Part shown: positions 8,717-23,491 of the stretch, piece after piece
Position numbering within the stretch: position 1 is the first letter of the stretch
Layout of the letters: each line of letters begins with the position of its first letter
Assembly (NCBI RefSeq): GCF_032391395.1
Contig: NZ_CP135916.1
Location: forward strand, 2,387,001-2,451,000
From: Sphingomonas sp. Y38-1Y
Lineage (GTDB): Bacteria > Pseudomonadota > Alphaproteobacteria > Sphingomonadales > Sphingomonadaceae
Direction: 5' to 3'
Length of the DNA: 64,000 bases
Made by a program: the position numbers and the translations under genes
Notes under the pieces: generated by a model
Seen by the model: the letters and a program-made list of their open reading frames with translations, nothing else
Told to the model about the DNA's origin: nothing
The model's database searches: none

Positions 8717-8775
8717 GCGTCCCTGATGGCATTTGCAGCGCCCGAAATTCTGGCTGAAGAGGCAAGCAGCAGCTT

Positions 8776-12921
<4,146 letters not shown>

Positions 12922-12929
12922 GCCTTCTT

Positions 12930-13033
12930 CTCCCTCTCCCCTTCAGGGGAGAGGGCCGGGGAGAGGGGCAGTGAGACCCACTTCCCTCTCCGGACTTCCC
13001 CTCTCCCAACCCTCTCCCCTGAAGGGGAGAGGG
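12930..13033. repeat. Paired palindromic repeat inside the rpoBC operon
   Basis: Each end is itself a hairpin with CCCTCTCCCC and GGGGAGAGGG arms (12932-12955 and 13010-13033), with loops TTCA and TGAA, and the two ends are inverted copies of one another. The middle also holds GAGAGGGG/CCCCTCTC segments. It fills nearly all of the 127-nt gap between rpoB and rpoC and ends 15 nt before the rpoC ATG. The format is REP/BIME-like, related in style to the elements at 17411, 18904 and 47082. Confidence 0.85.
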
Positions 13034-13048
13034 CTATGAGGTAAGAAA

Positions 13049-17332
<4,284 letters not shown>

Positions 17333-17354
17333 TCGTCGGTTCGGATGTGAGTTG

Positions 17355-17393
17355 AAAAAGCCGCCGTCCGGGGTGCCGGGCGGCGGTTTTTTT
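17355..17393 (+). terminator. Rho-independent terminator of rpoBC
   Basis: CCGCCGTCCGG (17361-17371) and CCGGGCGGCGG (17376-17386) pair over 11 positions with one T-G pair and a GGTG loop, followed by seven T's (17387-17393) and preceded by AAAAA. It begins 22 nt after the rpoC stop. Confidence 0.93.
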
Positions 17394-17410
17394 GTGGGTG
17401 GTGGCTCCAA

Positions 17411-17551
17411 GATCCTCCCCTGGAAGGGGAGGTGGCAGGCCGCAGGCCTGACGGAGGGGTAGGTCTCCTCGAGCGCTTACGTTTCGTTGGAGGCGACTAC
17501 CCCTCCACCCCCGCTTTGCGGCGGTCTCCCTCCCCCTCCGGGGAGGAACTT
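17411..17551. repeat. REP/BIME-like palindromic element, copy between rpoC and modC
   Basis: Outer ends read GATCCTCCCC and GGGGAGGAACTTAG, with inner arms ACGGAGGGGTAG and CTACCCCTCCA and small hairpins (AGGCCGCAGGCCT; CCGCTTTGCGG) on each side. It is about 140 bp, with the same plan as the elements at 18904 and 47082 but a diverged central loop. It lies between the rpoC terminator and the modC stop. Confidence 0.85.
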
Positions 17552-17557
17552 AGGAGA

Positions 17558-18178
17558 TCACATTCGCACAATCCGCGAGCCCAGCCGCTCCGCCTCTTCC
17601 GCATCGTGCGTGACCAGCAGGATCGGAAGCTTCAGCCGATCGCGAACGTCCTCGACCGCGCGCGCGACTTCTTCGCGGCGGGCGACGTCGAGGAAGCTCA
17701 TCGGCTCATCCAAGAGCAGGAAGTCCGGCGCGCTGAGCAGTGCCCGCCCGATCGCCACGCGGCGCGCCTCGCCGCCTGAAAGGCTGCGGGGGCGGCGGCG
17801 GAGCAGGTGTTCGATCCCCAGCAGGGCGACGACAGCGTCGAAGTCGATCCACCGCCGTTTGCCGGCCGCCCGCCGCTCGCCATAGCGCAGGTTCGCCGCG
17901 ACGCTGAGGTGCGGGAACAGCCGCCCGTCCTGGAAGACATAACCCGCCCGCCGTGCCTCGGGCGGCAGGTCGATGCGCGCGGCGCTGTCGAAGAGCGTGC
18001 GGCCGTTGACGCTCACCCGCCCCTCGTCGGGACGGAGCAGCCCCGCCACCATGTCGAGTACGCTGGTCTTGCCCGCGCCCGACGGGCCGAACAGCACCGT
18101 CACCCCCGCCCCGCCCTCGACATGCGCCGACACCAGCGCATCGCCACGGCGCTTCACCAGCGACAGTTCAAAGGACAT
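17558..18178 (-). CDS. modC: Molybdate ABC transporter ATP-binding protein, short form
   Basis: A 206-residue ABC ATPase. It shows the Walker A GPSGAGKT, Q-loop VFQDGRLFPHLSV, signature LSGGEARRVAIGRAL, Walker B LLLDEPMSFLD and the H-loop LLVTHDAEEA. It energises molybdate import with the adjacent permease. Classical ModC is about 350 residues because of a C-terminal TOBE/MOP domain that binds oxyanion; this protein ends right after the ATPase core, so it lacks that domain. The start at 18178 is preceded by GGAG 5 nt away and lies inside the end of modB (11-nt overlap). Sulfate or another anion is possible, but the gene pair and size favour molybdate. Confidence 0.82.
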   Translation of the reverse strand: MSFELSLVKRRGDALVSAHVEGGAGVTVLFGPSGAGKTSVLDMVAGLLRPDEGRVSVNGRTLFDSAARIDLPPEARRAGYVFQDGRLFPHLSVAANLRYGERRAAGKRRWIDFDAVVALLGIEHLLRRRPRSLSGGEARRVAIGRALLSAPDFLLLDEPMSFLDVARREEVARAVEDVRDRLKLPILLVTHDAEEAERLGSRIVRM

Positions 18179-18857
18179 GGCCGCTCCGCCCACGCGCCAG
18201 CGCCTCCGACGCGATCAGCGCGGCGAGCGAGAGCACGACCGACACCACCGCCAGCCGCCAGACCTGCGCATCGCCGCCCGGCACCTGGAGCGCCGAATAG
18301 ATCGCGATCGGCAGCGTCCGCGTCTCGCCCGGGATGTTCGAGACGAAGGTGATCGTCGCGCCGAATTCCCCCAGCGCGCGTGCAAAACCCAGCACCGCGC
18401 CCGCGAGCACGCCAGGCAGGCTCAGCGGGAGCGTGATGCTGAAGAAGCTGTCCAGCCGCCCCGCCCCCAGGGTCCGCGCCGCGCCCTCCAGCCGGCGGTC
18501 GACCGCCTCGATCGACAGTCGCATCGCGCGGACCATCAGCGGCAGCGCCATCACCCCCGCCGCGATCGCCGCCCCCGTCCAGCGGAACAGCACGCTCGCG
18601 CCAAACCAGCGCTCCAGCGGCCCACCGAGCGGCCCTACCGGCGCAAACGCCATGAGGAGGAGCCAGCCGGTGACGACCGGCGGCAGCACGAGCGGCAGAT
18701 GGACGATCCCGTCGAGCAGCACGCGTCCCGGAAACCGGCCGCGCGCAAGGATCCAAGCGAGCGCGAACGCGACCGGCAACGTCGCCGCCACCGCCACCCC
18801 GCCGACGAGCAGCGACAGGCGGACGACTTCCCATTCGTCAGGCGACAGCGTGAACAC
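18168..18857 (-). CDS. modB: Molybdate ABC transporter permease
   Basis: A 229-residue inner-membrane permease with about five transmembrane segments, beginning FTLSPDEWEVVRLSLLVGG as ModB proteins do. The EAA-type coupling motif is EGAARTLGAGRLDSFFSITLP, and GFARALGEFGATITFVSNIPG is a hallmark of the ModB/CysTW permeases. I start at GTG 18857; the frame remains open upstream only because it runs into the palindromic repeat at 18904. Its stop overlaps modC. No periplasmic binding protein (modA) is adjacent: the upstream gene is an unrelated glycosidase behind a repeat. Confidence 0.88.
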   Translation of the reverse strand: MFTLSPDEWEVVRLSLLVGGVAVAATLPVAFALAWILARGRFPGRVLLDGIVHLPLVLPPVVTGWLLLMAFAPVGPLGGPLERWFGASVLFRWTGAAIAAGVMALPLMVRAMRLSIEAVDRRLEGAARTLGAGRLDSFFSITLPLSLPGVLAGAVLGFARALGEFGATITFVSNIPGETRTLPIAIYSALQVPGGDAQVWRLAVVSVVLSLAALIASEALARGRSGHVL

Positions 18858-18903
18858 GCACCCGTGTTTACGGGCTAGAGCGCCGGCGGCAACGTCAAAC
18901 GGC

Positions 18904-19034
18904 AGATCCTCCCCCGGCGGGGGAGGTGGCAGCCGCAGGCTGACGGAGGGGTACTCGCCGCAAACGCATCGCTTGCGGCCATGCCCCTCCACCCCCGCTT
19001 TGCGGCGGTCCCTCCCCCCTCCGGGGGAGGATCT
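18904..19034. repeat. REP/BIME-like palindromic element with perfect 14-bp ends
   Basis: AGATCCTCCCCCGG (18904-18917) and CCGGGGGAGGATCT (19021-19034) are exact inverted repeats. Inside lie AGCCGCAGGCT and CCGCTTTGCGG hairpins and GAGGGGTA / ATGCCCCTCC arms around a variable centre. It sits between the modB start and the GH127 stop and matches the plan of the copies at 17411 and 47082. Confidence 0.9.
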
Positions 19035-19037
19035 AGG

Positions 19038-20978
19038 TCAGGCCAGCTTCCAGTAGGTCGCGTACCGCTCATGCGCGATGCGATGATAAGGCACCATCCG
19101 TACCGGCGTGCCGTCCGCCGCCGGCACGGTGAAGTCGAGCCCCGCGCCACGCCGCTCGATCCGCGCGGCCAGTTCCTGCGGATCGCCGGCCAGCTGCGGC
19201 ACCGCGACCGGCCTGTCGTTGTACTTGCCGAACAATCGCTCGTTGACGACGATGTCCGCGCCCGGCGCCAGTCCCTCTCGCCCCAGCGTGCCCGCCAGCA
19301 TCAGCGGACCATAGGTGAAGGCGACGATGTCCGGCGCGGCGGGCACCGGCTCGGCCCGCGGCGTCATGTCGAGCTGCAACGTCACCTCGTCGCCATCGCG
19401 CCAGCGCCGCTCGACCGCGACATAGCTGCCGGGCGCCGCCGACCGTGCGACTTCCTGCCCGTTGACGAGCACCACCGCCGCGCGGCTCCAGCCCGGATGG
19501 CGCAGCATCAGCGTCAGCTCGGCCGGCGTCTTCATCGACCAGCGCAGCCGCGTCGCCGCCTCGTCGGGGAAGCGCGTGACCTGCGTCAGCTTGGCACGCT
19601 TCGCCTTCCATTCGACTGCCGAGGGGATGAACAGGTTCACGTAGAGCGCGCGATCGTCGTGGAAGTAGATCGAATCGCGATACTTGACGTGGTTCTCCAT
19701 CCCCGTGCCGGTGCAGCACCAGAAGCTGTCCTCCGGCGTGTGATAGAGCTTCATGTACCCCGGCTTCGCGCCCTGAAAATAGGTCGCCATCCCGCTGTCG
19801 GGGTCCTGCGAGGCGAGGATGCCGTTGTAGAGCGTCCGCTCGTAATAATCGCCATATTCGGCGGTCGGCGTCTCTAGGAACAGCGCACGCGTCAGCCGCA
19901 GCATGTTGTGCTGGCAGCAGGTCTCCGACGCCTTGGGCGAGAAGACGTGTTCGGCGGTGTCGACCGGCGCAAAGAAATGCTCGTTGTCGCCATGCCCGCC
20001 GCTGGCAAAGGATCGCGTGCGCGCGACCGTCCGCCAGAAGAAGCGCGCGGCGTCGCGATAACGCGGATCGCCTGTCGTCTCATACACGCGCTGGAAACCG
20101 GTGATCTTGGGCACCTGCGTATTGGCATGCAGGCCGTCGAGATGATCGCGGCCCTTGGCGAGCGGATCGAGGATCGCCCTGTGCGAGAAGCGCCGCGACA
20201 GCTCGCGATACTCGGCATTGCCGGTCATCGCGTAGAGATCGGCATAGATTTCGTTCATGCCGCCATGCTCGGTCGCCAGCATCGCCTCGAACTCGGCATC
20301 GCTCAGCGGGCGGCAGGCGGCGACACCCCAGTCGGCCAGCCGGATGAGTACCTCGCGAGAAGGCTTGCTGTCGGCCAGCAGCACCGCGTCGCGCAGGCCC
20401 GCATAGACCTTGTGCAGCGTGTACCATGGCACGCCGGTGATCTTCTCGCCGCGCAGGTGTCGGGCGAGCAGCGCCGGGCCATCGGGGAAGGCGCAGACGA
20501 GACCGCTCTTGGCGGCCACCTGACAGGCGGCAAGCTCCCGCGCGATATGGTCGATGCGCGCGGCATAGCGCTTGTCGCCGGTGCTGCGATGGGCGAGCGC
20601 GCAGGCCGACAGATAATGGCCGAGCGTATGGCCGTGGCAGTTGATGTCCGCCCAGGTCGCCTCCGACTCCCACCCGCCATAGACCGCCGCGCGCGGCTTG
20701 AGCCCGGCATTGACGCGGAAGTTGTGGAGCATCCGGTCGGGCTCCAGCCGCATCAGATACGCCTCGGTCATGCGCTGGGCGTGGAGGAACGGTCCCTCAT
20801 GCAATTCGACGTCGGCCATGTCGAAGGGCTGGAGTTTGGGGGTGAACGCGACCGAGGGCGGCGGTGGCGGTGCGGACGTCTGGGCGATCGCGATCTCGGA
20901 TGCGCCGAGCGCGAGGGCACCGGTCCCGACCCCGGCCAGAAAGGTGCGGCGCGAATGGCCGCCCGTAACGCTCGACAT
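19038..20978 (-). CDS. Tat-exported GH127-type glycoside hydrolase (beta-L-arabinofuranosidase-like, DUF1680)
   Basis: A 646-residue protein with a twin-arginine signal (SRRTFLAG, residues 9-16) and an (alpha/alpha)6 barrel. GH127 enzymes use a zinc site made of one Glu and three Cys; the matching residues here are Glu352 and Cys354 in SETCC, and Cys421/Cys422 in FWCCTGTG, one of which would be the nucleophile. The Tat route suits a folded zinc enzyme. The predicted job is removal of beta-L-arabinofuranose or a similar sugar from plant-type glycans in the periplasm. The gene stands alone, with a perfect 17-bp palindrome over its predicted promoter, so control by a sugar-responsive repressor is likely. 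No such regulator is in the window. Confidence 0.88.
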   Translation of the reverse strand: MSSVTGGHSRRTFLAGVGTGALALGASEIAIAQTSAPPPPPSVAFTPKLQPFDMADVELHEGPFLHAQRMTEAYLMRLEPDRMLHNFRVNAGLKPRAAVYGGWESEATWADINCHGHTLGHYLSACALAHRSTGDKRYAARIDHIARELAACQVAAKSGLVCAFPDGPALLARHLRGEKITGVPWYTLHKVYAGLRDAVLLADSKPSREVLIRLADWGVAACRPLSDAEFEAMLATEHGGMNEIYADLYAMTGNAEYRELSRRFSHRAILDPLAKGRDHLDGLHANTQVPKITGFQRVYETTGDPRYRDAARFFWRTVARTRSFASGGHGDNEHFFAPVDTAEHVFSPKASETCCQHNMLRLTRALFLETPTAEYGDYYERTLYNGILASQDPDSGMATYFQGAKPGYMKLYHTPEDSFWCCTGTGMENHVKYRDSIYFHDDRALYVNLFIPSAVEWKAKRAKLTQVTRFPDEAATRLRWSMKTPAELTLMLRHPGWSRAAVVLVNGQEVARSAAPGSYVAVERRWRDGDEVTLQLDMTPRAEPVPAAPDIVAFTYGPLMLAGTLGREGLAPGADIVVNERLFGKYNDRPVAVPQLAGDPQELAARIERRGAGLDFTVPAADGTPVRMVPYHRIAHERYATYWKLA

Positions 20979-20997
20979 AGTCTCTCCCGATCCTTCT

Positions 20998-21014
20998 ATT
21001 TAGTCAGACTAAAT
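20998..21014. promoter_or_regulatory. Perfect 17-bp palindromic operator candidate
   Basis: ATTTAGTCAGACTAAAT is an exact palindrome of 8-bp arms around a central base, in an AT-rich patch of otherwise GC-rich DNA. It lies 20 bp before the GH127 start codon and overlaps the predicted -10 box. Size and symmetry fit a dimeric repressor of the GntR type, but the regulator is not identified. Confidence 0.7.
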
Positions 21015-21034
21015 GGCGGATCGACCGGAATCAA
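21006..21034 (-). promoter_or_regulatory. Predicted promoter of the GH127 gene
   Basis: On the minus strand TTGATT (21034-21029), a 17-nt spacer and TAGTCT (21011-21006) form a plausible sigma-70 promoter. The -10 box lies inside the palindrome, so occupancy of the palindrome would block transcription. Confidence 0.45.
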
Positions 21035-21071
21035 CTTGGTTTCTGCCCCGTACGCCGGCCAAGCGGCGCAC

Positions 21072-21101
21072 AAAAAAGGGCCGGGGGTCGCCCCCCGGCC
21101 C
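21072..21101 (-). terminator. Rho-independent terminator after the TPR protein gene
   Basis: GGGCCGGGGG (21078-21087) pairs with CCCCCGGCCC (21092-21101) around a 4-nt loop. On the minus strand it is followed by TTTTTT (complement of 21072-21077). It begins about 21 nt past the stop of the gene ending at 21123. Confidence 0.92.
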
Positions 21102-21122
21102 TTCTTCATCGCTGAACCCGGA

Positions 21123-22385
21123 TCAGTTCGACGCGGTCGCCGTGCCCGGCGTCGCCAGCCACTGCTTCCAGAACGTCGCGATCTCCGCCTTGGGCTGGGT
21201 CTTCACGACCTCGAACGCGGTGCCCGCCTCGGCGCGGTTGCCCGTGCCGACCAGCGCGTTGCCGAGGCGGAGGTTGACCTCCTCGGTGTTCACGCCGCCC
21301 TTCTGAAGGCCGAGCTTATAGAACTCGACCGCCTTGGCGTAGTTGCCGCTGCCCAGATACGCGTCGCCCAGCTGCGCCGCCGACTTGCCGTTCGCCGCCG
21401 AGCGTGCCTTGCCCTCGAGCGCCGCGAGCGAGCCCTCGACCTTGATCGCCGAGTTGGCATCATTGAGCAGCTGCGCCAGGCCCGTCGGCTGGATCTTGCC
21501 GGCCGCACGGCCCTCTTCGATCACAGCCTTGGTCTCGAACGGAAGGCCGACGCGGTACGCGATGTCGGCATATTCGAGATAGTCGTTCTGGTCCGCCAGC
21601 GACTTGGTCTGGCGCATCAGGCGGAACAGGTCGAGCTTGCCCTGATTGTCGAGCTGCGCGCTGTCGCGATAGACGAGCAGCGAGCGACGCCAGTTCTTGG
21701 CGTTGGGATAGTCGTTGAGCTGCATGCGCAGCCACTTGCTGACGCCTGCCGAATCCTTGGCGCCATAAAGCTTAGCGACGGCAAGGTCGTACCACGAATC
21801 GGGAACCGGCTGCCCGGCCGCCTTCTTGGCCTGCACCGCCTTTTCGAGCTCGGCGACACCGCCCTGCGCGTTGCCCAGGTCGAATTGGGTCTGCGCGATG
21901 CTGAGCGTCAGGTTCTCGGCATCGTTGTAGCCGAGCTGCTGCGCCTGCTGGAGATAGCGCAGCGCGCCCTGATAGTCCTTCTCCTGGCGCGCGATGTCGC
22001 CGCGGACGAAGGTCAGGCGCGGCTTGTCCTGCGTGCGCGGGTCGGCGAGCAGCGTGTCGAGTGCGGCCTTCATACCCGCGGTGTTCTTCTTGCGCGCCTC
22101 GAGCGGCAGGCGGAGCTGCGCGGCGAAATACTTCTCGTCGTCGTTCTTGATGAGCGCTTCGGCCGCGGTCAGCTGCGTGTCGGCAGTCGCGGTGTCGTTG
22201 GCCTGGAGCGCGGTCTGCGCGGCCATCGCCGCCTTGCGGAACTCCTCGCCGACCTTGAGCGCAGGGGCCTCGCCCTCCTTGCCCTTCTTCTGCTTCTGGG
22301 CGGGAGCGGCCGGCGACGCGGTCGCGACGGCGACGCCGCCGAGCGCCAGCATCGCGGTAAGCGCGGCCTTGGTCACGATCGACAT
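21123..22385 (-). CDS. Secreted tetratricopeptide-repeat protein
   Basis: A 420-residue protein with an N-terminal signal peptide (about residues 1-23, VATAS) followed by a lysine-rich patch (QKQKKGKEGE). Helical repeats of TPR/Sel1 style cover most of the rest, for example DYQGALRYLQQAQQLGY, NAQGGVAELEKAVQAKK and NYAKAVEFYKLGLQKGG. No enzymatic motif is seen. The likely location is the periplasm, as a scaffold in envelope biogenesis. The start ATG at 22385 has GAGGAG upstream, the gene ends in a strong terminator, and it is transcribed alone, divergent from the SDR gene. Confidence 0.82.
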   Translation of the reverse strand: MSIVTKAALTAMLALGGVAVATASPAAPAQKQKKGKEGEAPALKVGEEFRKAAMAAQTALQANDTATADTQLTAAEALIKNDDEKYFAAQLRLPLEARKKNTAGMKAALDTLLADPRTQDKPRLTFVRGDIARQEKDYQGALRYLQQAQQLGYNDAENLTLSIAQTQFDLGNAQGGVAELEKAVQAKKAAGQPVPDSWYDLAVAKLYGAKDSAGVSKWLRMQLNDYPNAKNWRRSLLVYRDSAQLDNQGKLDLFRLMRQTKSLADQNDYLEYADIAYRVGLPFETKAVIEEGRAAGKIQPTGLAQLLNDANSAIKVEGSLAALEGKARSAANGKSAAQLGDAYLGSGNYAKAVEFYKLGLQKGGVNTEEVNLRLGNALVGTGNRAEAGTAFEVVKTQPKAEIATFWKQWLATPGTATASN

Positions 22386-22555
22386 GGGTAAACTTCTCCT
22401 CTCGGGGGACCTTAGCCCCTAAATGCCCCGGCGGCGGCATTCAAGCCGACGCGCTTGCGTCCGTCCGTGGCAGACGGGCGGTGAACGCTTTTTGAACGCC
22501 TGCGCTCCCGCCGGTCCGAATTGACGCCCGCGCGGCCGCTCCCTAGCGCGGCGCG

Positions 22556-23239
22556 ATGGGATCGGCAGTCATCATCGGCGCCTCGGGCGGGATGGGCAAG
22601 GCACTGGCCGACGCGATTGAGGAAGAGGGCAACCACGACCGCGTCTGGCGCTTCTCGCGCGCCGACGGCTTCGACCTGACCGACGAGGCGAGCATCGCCG
22701 CCGCGGCCGCGCGTGTGGCAGCGGGGCCGGCGCCGACGCTGGTGATCGTCGCGACGGGCATCCTGCACGAGGGCGGCCACGGCCCCGAAAAGGCGCTCAA
22801 GGATATCGACGCCGACTGGCTGGCGCGTGTCTATGCCATCAACGCGATCGGGCCGGCGCTGGTCGCCAAGCATTTCGTGCCCCTGCTTCCCAAGAGCGGC
22901 ACGCCCGTGTTCGCGGCGCTGTCGGCGCGGGTGGGATCGATCGGCGACAACGCGCTGGGCGGCTGGCACGGCTATCGCGCGTCGAAGGCGGCGCTCAACA
23001 TGCTCCTGCGCAACGTCGCGATCGAGCTGAAGCGGCGGAGCGAGCGCGCGATTGTCGTCGGCCTCCATCCGGGCACGGTCGATACCGATCTGTCCAAGCC
23101 GTTCCAGGGCAACGTCGCGCCCGGAAAGCTGTTCGCCCCCGACCGCGCGGCGCTGCAACTGCTCGACGTGATCGAAGGGCTAAAGCCGCAGGACAGCGGC
23201 AAGGTCTTCGCCTGGGACGGGGCCGAGGTGCCGTTCTGA
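22556..23239 (+). CDS. Short-chain dehydrogenase/reductase (C-factor-like)
   Basis: A 227-residue SDR. The dinucleotide motif is GASGGMG near residues 8-14, the structural VIVATG replaces the common NNAG, and the catalytic pair is YRASK with an upstream Ser in LSARVGS. The C-terminal LHPGTVDTDLSKPFQ is typical of the CsgA/C-factor subgroup. Substrate unknown. It ends just before a palindromic repeat and is not obviously operonic with gyrA. Confidence 0.87.
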   Translation: MGSAVIIGASGGMGKALADAIEEEGNHDRVWRFSRADGFDLTDEASIAAAAARVAAGPAPTLVIVATGILHEGGHGPEKALKDIDADWLARVYAINAIGPALVAKHFVPLLPKSGTPVFAALSARVGSIGDNALGGWHGYRASKAALNMLLRNVAIELKRRSERAIVVGLHPGTVDTDLSKPFQGNVAPGKLFAPDRAALQLLDVIEGLKPQDSGKVFAWDGAEVPF

Positions 23240-23263
23240 CCGAACTCGCGCGCCCAGCCACAT

Positions 23264-23354
23264 CGTCACCCCGGACTTGATCCGGGGTCCCGCTTCTTTC
23301 TTCTTCGTCAGGAGGCAGAAGAAGCGGGACCCCGGCTCGGAGGCCGGGGTGACG
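23264..23354. repeat. Palindromic repeat, 'CACCCCGG' family
   Basis: CGTCACCCCGG at the left end and CCGGGGTGACG at the right end are inverted copies. An inner pair, CCGGGGTCCCGCTTCT and AGAAGCGGGACCCCGG, is a perfect 16-bp inverted repeat around a short TTC-rich loop. It is distinct from the TCCTCCCC family and lies between the SDR stop and the gyrA promoter region, where it could act as a hairpin terminator. Confidence 0.85.
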
Positions 23355-23406
23355 AGAAGATCGGATACACGGCACCCGGTCACGGCAAGTCACGGCGGCT
23401 CCCCCA

Positions 23407-23455
23407 CGCGCACGCGTGCGCGAGGCTTGTTCGGCCGGGCGGAGGGGTCTAGGAC
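23407..23455 (+). promoter_or_regulatory. Candidate gyrA promoter with adjacent 16-bp palindrome
   Basis: CGCGCACGCGTGCGCG (23407-23422) is a perfect palindrome. Just after it, TTGTTC (23427-23432), a 17-nt spacer and TAGGAC (23450-23455) form a weak sigma-70-like promoter, giving a leader of about 30 nt before the gyrA TTG. The -10 match is poor. Confidence 0.3.
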
Positions 23456-23491
23456 CGTCACAGAACCTCCACACGAAAGCGAAAGCCTGCC

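Noticed and set aside
18858..18992. N-terminal extension of ModB to 274 residues
   Set aside because: The added residues translate the palindromic repeat at 18904 and have no counterpart in ModB proteins; GTG 18857 gives the standard length.
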